A stretch of DNA of 64,000 nucleotides, from the NCBI GenBank assembly GCA_018343915.1, contig JABRWF010000007.1, positions 1,798,001 to 1,862,000 on the forward strand, written 5' to 3'. Positions 1 through 10,913 of the stretch are shown in pieces. Position numbers and translations under genes: made by a program. Below the pieces are notes generated by a model. It searched no databases, was not told the DNA's origin, and was given only the letters and a program-made list of their open reading frames with translations. Position 1 is the stretch's first letter, and every line of letters starts with the position of its first letter. The DNA is from Agroathelia rolfsii (lineage: Eukaryota > Basidiomycota > Agaricomycetes > Amylocorticiales > Amylocorticiaceae).

Positions 1-1
1 C

Positions 2-148
2 ACAGACAGTTTCTCTGTCCCCAGTTCTCAACTCATAGAGGAATTAGATGATTTGAGGTACGAGATGGAGAAGTTGCGAGGCATGCCATTTCACCAGCAA
101 GGCCATGCACTAGGAGGTTTCAAAAGGATACTAAAAAAGAGCCGATAA
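2..148 (+). CDS. 3' end of an unrecognised gene (partial)
   Basis: An open frame enters from the left edge at base 2 and ends at TAA 146-148, giving 48 C-terminal residues. The tail is charged, with an acidic heptad-like stretch (ELDDLRYEMEKLRG) that could be coiled coil, then a basic end (FKRILKKSR). An AG at 22-23 (ccccag) could be an intron acceptor, so only the part after it is firmly exon-like. The gene converges on SEN34, whose stop lies 110 bp away on the other strand. I do not recognise the family from so short a piece. Confidence 0.5.
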   Translation, partial: TDSFSVPSSQLIEELDDLRYEMEKLRGMPFHQQGHALGGFKRILKKSR

Positions 149-258
149 ACCTGTTGTATGAGATTTTATACTTTGGTAGTTTACACGTTTTCGCGCCGTC
201 GTCAATCCCGTTCTAACAAATGATACAATCATGAAAGTAGAGAGATAAATATATATCA

Positions 259-1472
259 TCACCCGAAGCCAGCCCACTCGATAGAGTAATAGCTGACTTG
301 ACCTGACTCGTCATCCCAGCCACACAAGAGATGAGCCTTTTTCGTAGCGGTCCCCAATCTGCCATGTGCGACAATCTCCATCGGTCGCAACGTTGATGTG
401 GGCGAATCCAGCACGGTGGCTACAAAGTGAGAGTGATATCGCAAAGGATCGCCTAAGAGAATGAGGAGATTAATTGCGGGAAGCATTTAAAAATAAAAAT
501 AAAAATGGTCTGCACATACCTGGATAAACGAGATAGTTTCCACCAAACTTGATACCGATGCCCATGAAATACCCCTTCTCCCACAGGTCACGGAACACGC
601 CGCATAGGGCACGCTCGTGCAGAGATGTGGGATAGCTCCATATCCCTGCAGCACGCGCATCTGTGATTGATTCGTACACGTGTCCCGAGGGACGGTACCA
701 TGTCAAGGTCTCATTTGAGGATGCAGGGACCGTGATGGTGTGAGGTGGCAGCGCAATCGTGCTATGCGGCTCGTCTGCCTTTTTAGATGTAGATGTGAAA
801 TTTGAACCACCGACGCCGTCAACTTCCATTGTGGGTTCAGCTAGAAGAGATGAAGGCCCTTCTGGGCTATTACTTGCTGCTGTTGCTGCTGCCAGAGCCT
901 CGGCGCGCTTCCTTTCTCGCTCCTTGCGCTTCCGCTGAGCCTCCTCCGATTGGCTCTTATTCTTGCCAGAGTTTGCTAGCGCTTGGATCTTGGCTTCGCT
1001 AGCTGTCATTTGTTGACGGACGTCCTCAGCCTGGGCCCCTTCCCATGCCTGGAGCTCTTCCAACGAGGGCATTTGGTGCGCTGTTGGATCGTCGACGAGG
1101 ACGGCAAATCCTATTTTAGTTGCATGATATGTTTAAGATATCTCGGGATTTTCATGTAAAGAAAGAAAGAAGAAGAAGAAAAAAACCTTTTTCGACAAGC
1201 AAGACGACCTCTTCAGGCATCAAAATGAGAGGAATACCGAGAAAGACATTTTGTTGCGATAGATGCGGCAGAGTGCCTGTTACGAGGCCGCAGATATGGT
1301 GCTGAGATCGCAAAACAGAGATATCTGTCTTTTTGTTGAGTTACGTTCGAGTCATTGCGTTTGCACTGAACGACGACAGTACCAGTTGTAGATGATGCGT
1401 ACCATCGACGTCCCAGACATAGGCTTTCTGGTTAGATATGCGCAATTGAACGCGCTTATCTGGTTCGGTCAT
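259..1472 (-). CDS. SEN34: tRNA-splicing endonuclease subunit Sen34
   Basis: This is one of the two catalytic subunits of the heterotetrameric tRNA intron endonuclease; Sen34 cleaves the 3' splice site. Exons on the minus strand are 1472-1403, 1324-1187, 1110-520 and 452-259; all junctions stay in frame and give 330 residues, close to the family length. The N-terminal lobe has the Sen34-type run NVFLGIPLILMPEEVVLL. A low-complexity Lys/Glu/Ala-rich linker follows. The C-terminal nuclease fold contains KGYFMG (Tyr), KFGGNYLVYPGDP, YHSHF (His) and ATKKAHLLC (Lys), which supply the family's Tyr-His-Lys triad. The start is the only ATG that fits the first exon. It diverges from IAH1 across 463 bp. 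Identification is firm; the exact start is the least certain part. Confidence 0.93.
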
Positions 1473-1935
1473 TCGTGGTTTGCCAGTTAGATTCTGTCCA
1501 ATAACTGGATCTGGATATGCCGTTGTTCGATGAGGTAATGGTACAGTTCCAAGGGCTTGTTATGATATGGTTTACTTCCGTTGCTTCAGTTTCACAGTTT
1601 ACAAATTTGATGTTCACTTGATCACAGACTCGCCGGATGCACTACATACAAGTTGTGACCAGGACCCACTGAGTCCATTATTAACAAGGTTTGAGGCTTG
1701 TCGTGTAATATTGCCGATAAGCCTGCACAATATGTCCTTTATGGTCGCCAGTAAAAATTCCGATCCCCTTGGATAAGAGCTACGCGTCCGGATTCCATAA
1801 CATATTTGGTGTAGTAACTGCTCCATTGATGGTCACAAATTGATCGCTTCGAGTGCCATCTCTCCTCTCGGCCGTCGACGACGACATCCCTGTTGTTCTG
1901 CGACCAATCTCACACTCAACTCGGATTCTCTTCTC
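1473..1935. promoter_or_regulatory. Divergent promoter region SEN34 / IAH1
   Basis: These 463 bp separate the ATGs of two divergent genes and must hold both promoters. No protein-like frame fits splice sites here, and I see no clear TATA box or repeat. Confidence 0.4.
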
Positions 1936-3063
1936 ATGGCGGCACCCGTATACGATCAATTCGTCCTCGTCGGAGATTCTATCACGCAAGGGGCCTGGGA
2001 GGCTTGGGGCCTTGGCATGCGTCTCGCACGTCCGTAATTCACATCATCTGAGATATCGTTTCGACTTGCTAATCATATGAAAATAGATGTCTATGCGCGC
2101 AAGCTCGATGTGCTGAATCGCGGCTACTCGGGATACAACACCGACTGGGGACTACCGGTATTTGAGCAAATCGTGCCTACCAAGGAAGAGCAAGAGCACC
2201 TTTCCAAGGCAAATAAGAATTCGGTTTTTTTTTTTTATAAGCGTGGTGCAATCGGGAATCTCATTTCAAAAAAAAAAAAAAAAAAAAAAACTTCCTCTTT
2301 TCTTCTTACAGATCCGCCTCCTGACGATCTGGTACGGTGCCAACGATGCATGCCTCCCCCAATCACCCCAACACTGCCCCTTGCCCCGCTTCGTCTCGAA
2401 CCTAGAGGCCATGATCGACACGCTGACGTCGCCAGAGTCGCCCAAGTATGCGCCCCACACACGCATCATCCTGATTACGCCTCCGCCCGTGAACACGGTG
2501 AAGCGGGCGCGGGACCTGGAGTCACGCACACCGCCCGTGGCGCTTGATCGGAACTTTGATGTGACGAAGCAGTATGCCGAAGCGGTCGTCGGGCTCGCTA
2601 AGAAGCGCGGGTTGGCGTACGTCGACGTTTGGACGGCGGTGTGGGAGGCCGCGGGTCAGGTGGAGGAACAGTTGAGTCGGTATTTGCCAGATGGGTTGCA
2701 TTTGAATGGGGATGGATACGGGGTGAGTCGAGTTTCCCGAGTCATAAACCTGTCCCATCCGTCCTCCCGGAGGAGAGAGGAGGAACGATAAAAAGAAGAC
2801 AATGGGTTCCTGACCTGCCCTGTGCCGGATCACGTATAGATCGTCTATCAATTGCTTGAGAAAGAGATCAAGAGCAAGCACCCAGAATTGTACTGGGATA
2901 ACCTCAAGATGGTTTTCCCCGAGTAAGTGATGAATCCGGTGCTATGGTGATTTCCTTGAATCTAATGCTGAAACATGTCATTCAAAACAAATGTAGGTGG
3001 AAGGAGATTGATTGGGAGAACCCAGGGCCGACGTTACAGAAGAGGGACGCGGTTCAGTCCTGA
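1936..3063 (+). CDS. IAH1: Isoamyl acetate-hydrolysing esterase, SGNH family
   Basis: This is a predicted SGNH/GDSL hydrolase of the IAH1 type, which cleaves short acetate esters such as isoamyl acetate. Exons are 1936-2029, 2087-2208, 2312-2722, 2840-2922 and 2997-3063, giving 258 residues, close to the yeast length of about 238. Block I is VLVGDSITQ with nucleophile Ser15. Next come RGYSGYNTDW (block II Gly), IWYGANDAC (block III Asn) and LPDGLHLNGDGYG with the Asp-His pair. Intron 2 is unusual: ending exon 2 at AAG and using a GC donor (2209) joins HLSK directly to IRLLTIWYGAND, as conserved members suggest. A GT donor at 2224 is also in phase and would add five residues. The 3' neighbour is CDC25, same strand, 1.35 kb away. 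Confidence 0.92.
2225..2290 (+). repeat. T12 ... A23 homopolymer pair inside IAH1 intron 2
   Basis: A run of 12 T (2225-2236) and a run of 23 A (2268-2290) flank 31 bp inside the 103-nt intron 2. In the transcript they could pair as a U-A stem. The T run directly follows an alternative GT donor. Confidence 0.8.
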
Positions 3064-4410
3064 ATGCAACAAAAAGGGTACATGTGTGTATATATTTCAC
3101 ATGCCACGTGTATGTAATAGTTCCAAGTGAAAGGGTGAACAAGTAAACGGGGGTGAAGGAAGTGTATGCTGTCGTGAACCGATTGGACGAGGACGGGTGA
3201 CTGTGGACGCCGGGACGTCATGCTATACACAACCGGCCTGGCCATGGGCCAGAGACCATTGACGTCTATCAGTAGATATAATCAAGAATAAATACTGCAT
3301 AAAATCAGAGATGTGCGTTTCTACTCCACATTGTAGCGTCATCCGGCATCATTGCATGAAATCATTTCTTTGGCGCCACTCGGCGAGAGCACAACACGAG
3401 ATAAAGCCCGGAAAGTATTGATTATATCGCCCTCACGTGACAAACTTGAACATGGGCCAAAGCGTGTCCAAACACAAACATGATGCGCCTACTGGACAGC
3501 ATCTTGCTATCAGACCTCGACGTGTGCAGCAGCAGCAGGCGTCCAGCGAGATATCTCATCGAGGCCAACGCCGACGCGCATATAGCAAGCCTGCTCCTGC
3601 TGGCGGTGAGTAGACGCGCCTCGTTCGTTTTTGTACGTAAAAGGGCAACGAACTCACGAGCTGGTTCGCCAGTAGCCTGGACCCATACGCATCCACAAAA
3701 GTAGCCTTTACCGCATTCGGTGTGTGAGCTGGCTCGGTTCAGGTGAGATAGGTTCAGTTCAGGTGTTGTTCGTTTGACCTTGTCCTCGACCTATTCCTCG
3801 TCCTCGTCCTCCTCTTCGTCTTTCTCTCTCTCTTCTCTTCTTCTTCTTCTTCTTCGTCTTGCTCCCTGTTGTTGTTGCTGTGCTCGTTATCGTCGCTTGC
3901 TCACGGCTGCTGCTGCTGCTCTTCCCCATAAACAGGTAACGGCCTCCTCCGTTGATACGCCTTTTCCATAGCACCCAGAGGTAAGCTGCGATCCCCCCGG
4001 ATTCATTCATGTCCCATCGCCAACCTGCAGGGGGACAACAGTTTTCTCTTTCTCTTCTTGCTTTATTTGACAAGAAAAAAAAACTCACCTCCGGTCTTTT
4101 TCCATCGTTCAGTAGCCAGCCAACAACTCATCAAGCCGTTCGAACCACCCGCTGCCACCGTATGTTTCCGTTTGTTCAGTTTCCTTTTTTTTCTCCCTCG
4201 ACCACCTTTCATGGGCCACATGCTCCTTGGTTGACTTTTGCTCAATCCGGAGATCTCGTCCCTTCCTGTATCACCCCGCCACCGCTTCGTTCGCATTGTA
4301 AATATCTTGTCACGGCTGCCAAACGATTCAAATACTTGTTCCCTTGATCCCCCACTCATCTCTCCCCATCCCCATCCCCACCCACGCCTCCATCCCGGCC
4401 AACGTCGCTC
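3064..4410. other. Intergenic, IAH1 3' region and CDC25 5' region
   Basis: These 1.35 kb hold no protein-like exon I can support. From about 3775 the plus strand becomes strongly pyrimidine-rich, with TCC and TTC runs around 3780-3860, then more CT blocks to 4400. This is typical of a fungal promoter and long leader. A 5' UTR intron before CDC25 is possible but cannot be placed. Confidence 0.4.
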
Positions 4411-7195
4411 ATGCAATCTCATTTCTACAGGCCAGATTACGTTCTCGGAAAGAGACTCAAGAGAGACCATACTGTGTCCCCCTCTCCACTACGCCAAACA
4501 AACTTCAACATCATCTCCGCCAGACCCGACGATTCCGACATCGACATGTCCTTCCTCAACGCCGCCGCCGCATCGGCCTCCCGATTACTCAAGGTGCCAC
4601 CAGCACCAACGCGCAAACGCACCCAACACACCCACGATCCCCAACTCCAGGAACAAAAAGACGAAATGGACAACTTTCTATCTTCCGACCTCGACCTCGA
4701 AATATCTTTCGCAAGCACCATGAGCATCTCATCTCCCCATCGCGATGCAAGCCTCCCCCCATCAGATATAACCGATGCCATGGATATCTCTCCCATGCCT
4801 CCCATGCGCACCCGTGTGGCAGCCAACCCCACAAACGAAAACGCCGATCTCTCCAGTGGCAGTGCCATTTTCAACCAGCCCGCGTCCAGAGCACGTGCCA
4901 GCACAGTCTCGCGTACATTCGGAATTGATGTGAGCAACGATTCACTCACCTTGGGCCCCGTATCGCCCGTGGCATCCAAGTTCTCCGACAAGACAGCAGG
5001 ATCGACAGCAGCAAAGCGCACACAGCGATCTACGTTGCCACTCGAATGGATGTCGACCTCGAAGCCGGCTCCTGCCGAGTTCGAAGATGTCAATTCCACG
5101 GTAAGATGTCATCATCATCAAAACTTAGTACTTTGTGTGCACTGGCGGCTGACAAACTTCTCTGCCACATCCATCCTCCTTGTTACTCCTAACCCCTGGT
5201 CTTTTTTGCAACATGTCAGCCTCCCGTCGTATTTTCTCCTGGCGATGCCATGGATGTCGATGAATACATTCCTACCCCGATGGCACTTCCATCAAACCCA
5301 TCAGCACCTGCATTAGGCAATCTGTTCTACGATGACATGTCTCCCAGGCGCAGCCGCGAACACACGCCCACGGATCGCGTGCATCGCAAAAAGCGGCGCT
5401 CTCTTAGCCCTGAGGGCTCCCCCGCTGTAGTACGCGTTGCTCATCACCATGGCGGCACCATGCGCGCTCCCGCATATCTTGTCTCAGAAGATGATGCGCT
5501 CGAGAGTTCGCCTGGTCTAGTGTCATCGCCAAGCGTGAGCTGTCTGATGCGCAAGGCGAGCGGACCTTTGTTGAGCCCCAGCCCATTCGCACAGGATGTC
5601 ACCGACTCACCCTCGGAGAGCATCAGTGCCGTCTTGATGCACAAGCGCACGCGCCGACCTGCGCTTTCATCCATGCAAAAGACTTCCCTTGGCCTCGGCC
5701 GCCCCGGCGCCGGCGGTTCCCTCTCCGCCAATGATGCGATCGACAGGAAAAACAACAACACCAACGACAATAGCGAGGACGTGAGTCTCGAACTCCGTCC
5801 TTCTGCCTCCCGTCGCGCGTTCTCTGCTATGCTCCCTCCGAGCCACAAAGGTCTCACGGGTTTTGCTGCCGCCCAGGCCGCAGTTGCCGCCGCCGATGTG
5901 AGCGAGGACGACACAAGCTTCGACGGCCCGGACATGAGCAGCCCCGCGCAGGCGTACACGAAACGCCAGAGCATGAAGACCCTCCGGCGCTGCGACGGCA
6001 CGGATAACTTTAGGCCCCTGACGGGCATGACTGCCCATCGGGATCGCGAGCCGGCGCACATGCAGCAGATGAAGCTCCAGGTGAGCCCGTCTGGTAGGCT
6101 GTTGCCTGGCTTTGGAGACAATGAGGCGCTGGGCAAGATCCTGCCCTGTCATCGTGTGAGAGAGGACGGGTTGATGAGGATTAAACCAAAAACAGTATGT
6201 CTTATGTCTCGTGGTTATATGATGCATCAATAATAAGATCGACCTATCATCCTTTTTTCGTTCAGCTCAATGCCCTCCTTGATGGCGACTATGACTCGCA
6301 AATTACAGACTTTATCGTCATCGACTGTCGCTTTGACTATGAATATAAAGGCGGCCACATCCCCGGCGCAGTCAATCTCAACTCCCCTGCGGCTGTTGAG
6401 GAGTTGTTCCTCAAGCAACTTATCAAGCCTGCACCGTCATCCAGCGCTGATGGGGGCAAAAAGAAGGTCATCGTTTTCCACTGCGAATTCAGCGCCAAGC
6501 GCGCTCCTACCTTGTAAGTTACTTTGTCTTACGATGCTCTTTACCTCTGTTGAAGTCCTTTCTCCAGTGCCAAACATCTCCGTTCCAAAGACCGCTCGAT
6601 GAACAACCACGTGTATCCCAAGGTGCACTACCCAGAAGTGTACATCCTCGAGGGCGGCTACTGCCGATATTTCAAGGAGTGTGCCGACCGCTGCGAACCA
6701 CGCGCGTACGTGACGATGGACGACCCTGCGTACGCCACTGAGCGCAAGGAAGACCTCGACCAGTTCCGTAAGGCGCGTTTCGGCCGCACCAAGTCGTACG
6801 CTTATGGCGATGCGTCCGGCAAGATGTTTGGCGGCGCCGGTGCTGGTGCGTCGTCGGGTGCTGCTGCTGCTGCTGCTGTCGCAGCGCCCTCGCAAGCACA
6901 TGCGTCGAAGCGCAACACGGCTCCTGTCGGTGGAGGTGCCGCATCGATGTTTGCTGCGGCGAACGCGGCCAAGAGCAGGCGGATTGGGCACACGAACTCG
7001 TTGTCGACGCTGCCCGAGGATGCGCACGCGCCTGCGCCGAGCGATGATGAGGGCGGGGAGACGGATATTGGGGATAGTCCTTGCCCGCCGCCGAATAAGG
7101 GCGGTGCCACGCTCGGCCAGCTCAAGGGCAAGAAGGTCTTGCCTAGGACGTTGATTCGCTCAGAGACGTACGGGCCGTCGAGGATGGCTTATTGA
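4411..7195 (+). CDS. CDC25: M-phase inducer phosphatase Cdc25
   Basis: This dual-specificity phosphatase removes inhibitory phosphates from Cdk1 and triggers mitosis. Exons are 4411-5100, 5220-6194, 6266-6513 and 6568-7195, giving 846 residues. The first 550 are disordered, rich in Ser-Pro and Thr-Pro sites, as expected of a regulatory N-terminus. The rhodanese-like catalytic domain starts near residue 556: FIVIDCRFDYEYKGGHI, then the P-loop HCEFSAKR with Cys628 and Arg634 (CX5R). A conserved block MNNHVYPKVHYPEVYIL and the GGYCRYFKE motif follow. Most Cdc25s have HCEFSSER; SAKR is a mild variant. The C-terminal 200 residues are Ala/Ser-rich with acidic patches. The start is uncertain: the Met at 4546 (MSFLNAAAAS) is a plausible alternative. 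Confidence 0.93.
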
Positions 7196-8725
7196 GGACA
7201 ACGCTGATTGTGATTTCATCCCGTACCGCCAGCGTTTCGCTCTCTTTGCGATTCCTGATTCTAACACATCAAGTTTACAACGTATACGTGCTCTATCAAC
7301 TCGCTATCATCCCAGGTTTCACTCGAGCATATCAAGCAAGTCGATATCTAACGCGGCGATTTCATCATCTATTATCATCATCATCATAGGGATTCTTGTC
7401 ATTTAAACAAATTATGTCATGACTACCACGATTTCAACCGACACCGACACGCCATCCATTTTCATTTCTTTCCACGGGCTTTGTTCTTCGACATTGGGTT
7501 TGTCTCTCTTCGGATTGTTGCGGTCGGTTCGGGGTTTTTGGGTGGACAAGCGAACATTTCAAGTCTTTCTTGATCAAATCATTTAACAACTCATCCATTC
7601 TACACGCGCATTTCCCTCGTATCTTGAGTCTCTTACGCTGAACGTCTAATCGTTTTCGTTCTGGGACCATCTCTCCTAGACTTGTACGACCATTCCCATT
7701 CAAGCTTTTTTCTTCTCCTTTGGAACGACGCGCCGCCGTGTATCGAAGACCAGCATCATCATCATCATCGCTAATCATCATCATGACCAAATATCTATCT
7801 CCCTCCAGATTCTCTTCATCTATCTCCCTTTTTCTCCCTCAAGTATAACTAAATAACCTCCACTCCGACTTTTTCATATCATCATTTGGGCGATTTGGGT
7901 TCGTTTGGGGTGGAGGAATATTATCAGCAACGTATTTGTTCTATTTGTCCCATCTGTTTCTATTACATTGGCCAAATGTACAAATCTCATCACGATCTCC
8001 TTTTTCCTCCTTTGTCTTTTTCTCGTCATTTTCCCCAAGTTTTTTCACGACTTCCCATCCATTTTCTCAAGCACACAGAACAACACAACACAACCAAATA
8101 ATCTGTCTATGGCAATTGCACGTACAAACATATCAAGACAATGGCATACGGACATCTCCCCTCCCCACTTCCCCCTGTTTCCTTTTTTCTCCGTTTCTTT
8201 TTTGTTTTGTTTCCCCTTGTGTGTTTTTTCCTTTGTCCCATCTGTTAATTATAGCAAGGCACCGCTGTAAGTACTCGATGTACATAACACGCAACCTGTG
8301 AATTCCTCCCTCATCATCTACCCTTGTTTTATTTCTTTCCCCCTTTTCTCTTCTCTAACGCCCCTCCCCATCCCACGTTCTGTTCTCTCTCCTTGATTGT
8401 TTGCTAGGCTTTTGTTTATATTTTTTTTACGACGTCCTACACAAACATGCTTAGATAGATGAAACATGACAAACGAACACAATGGCCCTATATCATCGAT
8501 CGATCCACCACTTGGCTGAAATCGCAATTGATCTCAAGACTCAGTTACTTTCAAAACGTATACGATGAATGAGATCGGCGTGTAAGGTCGAAATTTTCTT
8601 TTGATTTTGGTGATTTGGCATTAGCGTTACAGTAGGATAGCCGTCAAAGGCAGCACAAAAGTAAAAATGTATCCGTACATCCTCTCCTCCTCTTCCTTTC
8701 CAACTTATGCGTAATCCAAATCAAT
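7196..8725. other. Intergenic between convergent CDC25 and CCT1
   Basis: These 1.53 kb lie between two tail-to-tail genes, so they should hold two 3' UTRs and terminators. From 7750 to 8400 the plus strand is mostly pyrimidine with AT-rich patches. Several long frames occur, but they are built of Phe/Ser/Pro from the CT bias and show no family resemblance or spliceable partners. The span is long for two UTRs; a non-coding transcript is possible but not visible. Confidence 0.4.
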
Positions 8726-10913
8726 TTAGTGGCCATGTCCATCATCTGGCTTTGGCTCTGTGGAAAAAGGGATCAGTTCCTCATCCTTTGCAAGTTATCA
8801 AGATGATGAATCTCTGCTTACCAGGTGCACACTGGATGGCATCATCAATCCGCAACAGCGACACAGCGGTCTCGTAAGCCGATTTCAAGCTCTTAACCTT
8901 GCTCAACGTCGGCTCGAGCACGCCTGCCTTGACGTTATCGCGCACCTCGCCGTTGAGCAGGTCGAGGCCATACCGGAGCAAGACCTTCTTCGGGTCGCCT
9001 ACCGGCGCGTTCTGGGCCGCGTTGTGGTACGAGCGTAGCTTGGCGACGAGTTCGGTCGAGTCCTTTGCCGCGTTCACCGCGAGCTGTTTGGGGATCGTGA
9101 GCAGGGCCGAGGCGAATTCTGCGATGGCAAGTTGTTCTCTCGAGCCCTATGTGCCATGTAACATAAAGCGATTCAGAATCGGGATTGAGAGTGAAAAGGA
9201 CTCGGGGAACTCACAAGCGTCGTGGCAAAGTTCTCAAGGTATATGCTCAATGCCGATTCGACGGCGCCACCACCGGGCACGACTGCACCACTCTCAAGCG
9301 TGCGTTTGATGATCGAGAGTGTATCATGCAGCGCACGCTCCATCTCGTCGAGCATGTAATCGTTCGCGCCGCGCAAGATGATCGAGGACGAATTGACGAC
9401 CTTGGTACCGCGGATGAGGATGAGCTCGTCGTCTGAGATGCGCTCCTGCACGACCTCGTCGGCCGTGCCGAGGTAGCTCGCCTCATACGACTCCTCGCCG
9501 TCGAGGTTTGCCAGCGTCGAGATGAGCGTGCCACCCGTGGCTTTAGCAATCCGACGCAGGTCTTCCTTGCGGCATCGGCGTACTGCCATGGCGCCTGCCT
9601 CGACGAACTCTTTGAGGCAGAGATCATCGATGCCTTTGGTCGTCAGCACGACGTTGGCGCCTGCGGCGAGAATCTTGCGTATACGCTCCAGAGTGATTTC
9701 TGCCTCGCTGTGCGAGATAACAAAAAAAAAAAAGGATCAGGTACATTTGCTTTCTTAAAAGGAGACTCTTGCGTACCGTTTCCGGATGTCCTCTAGTTGA
9801 TTAGGATCTTCGACGAGAATCTGCACGCCGAGTTGCATGCGCGCTTTTTGTAGGTTGATATCCAGGCAGGCGATCTTAGCATTCGTTATCCGCTTCTTCA
9901 TCGCTGTGACATGACGTGAGCAAGAGATACCAAAGCTGCCCCGTCAAGCATTAAAATATCACCTTGGCTGGCGACGGTGCAGTTGAGCGCATAACCTTGC
10001 ACAAACATGGATTCGCGTGCACTACGTCCGTGCGCCTTGAGGACGTTGACAGCCTTGACGGGGTACTTGATATCACCCCGCATGTTGATTGTTTTGACTG
10101 CGAGCATGGCATCGACAGCCATGGGTGCAAATAAATCGTCATCACTACGATGTATCACGATGTCCAAATTAGCGTAGATAATAGCCAATCTAATAGCGAA
10201 TAACGCACCTGCCAATGATTTTACTCGACATAGACGTCTTGGCGGCATTGATCAACGCCTCCTTCCCGAGAGCGTCGACCTTGACGGAGAGCTGATCTTG
10301 CATAAACTTGACGGCCTCCCTGCATGCGAGCCTGTATCCAGTGATGATCGTCGTCGGGTGGATCTTTTGCTTCACGAGCTCGTTGGCGCGACGCAGGAGT
10401 TCTGCAGCGATGATGACGACGGAGGTGGTGCCGTCGCCGACCTCTTTATCCTGCTTCTGTGCCAAGTCAACGAAGATCTTGCCGGCGGGATGTTCGACAG
10501 AGAGCATGGACAGAATCGTAGCGCCATCATTGGAAATCGTGACTTCCTAATAGATTGAAGAGGTAATTGTGAGCTATCATCATCTATCGGGCCTGAGGAT
10601 ATGTTGCTGCATCACACGCACACCAATATTGTCCACCAGCATTTTATCCAGGCCAAGTGGGCCAAGCGAGCTCTTGACGATATTGGCGATAGACTGGGCC
10701 GCAATCACTTTATAGAAGAAGAAAAAATGAGCGTGGTGAGTTCCTTTCGCCGGATTTATCGTCGAATGCACGACCAGCCAGAATGGCTAGCGTGTGCGTG
10801 TGCAGATTGATTTTTATATATGTACCATTTTGATCGCGAACGTCTTGACCAGAGACACGGTCGCCGCCAAGAAAAGCTCCTGCACGAGGATCCCGTTGAA
10901 ATAAGCTGCTCAT
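8726..10913 (-). CDS. CCT1: T-complex protein 1 subunit alpha (CCT1)
   Basis: This is one of eight subunits of the cytosolic chaperonin TRiC/CCT, which folds actin and tubulin. Minus-strand exons are 10913-10826, 10707-10622, 10546-10209, 10144-9963, 9903-9777, 9707-9215, 9146-8822 and 8757-8726, giving 556 residues, the standard length. Diagnostic pieces are [16 protein letters not shown], the nucleotide-binding GDGTTS in [61 protein letters not shown] and [21 protein letters not shown] and [10 protein letters not shown] point to the alpha subunit rather than other CCTs. The C-terminus ends in a short Gly/His tail (DDGHGH). The start Met leads [12 protein letters not shown], as in other CCT1s. 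Nothing looks broken. Confidence 0.96.

Noticed and set aside
4063..4410. Frames upstream of CDC25 as extra N-terminal exons
   Set aside because: They are Ser/Pro/Arg-rich products of a CT-rich leader and cannot be joined in phase with confidence.
8760..9038. Open frame on the plus strand across the CCT1 3' exons
   Set aside because: It is antisense to firmly supported CCT1 exons and arises from codon bias; it has no family resemblance.
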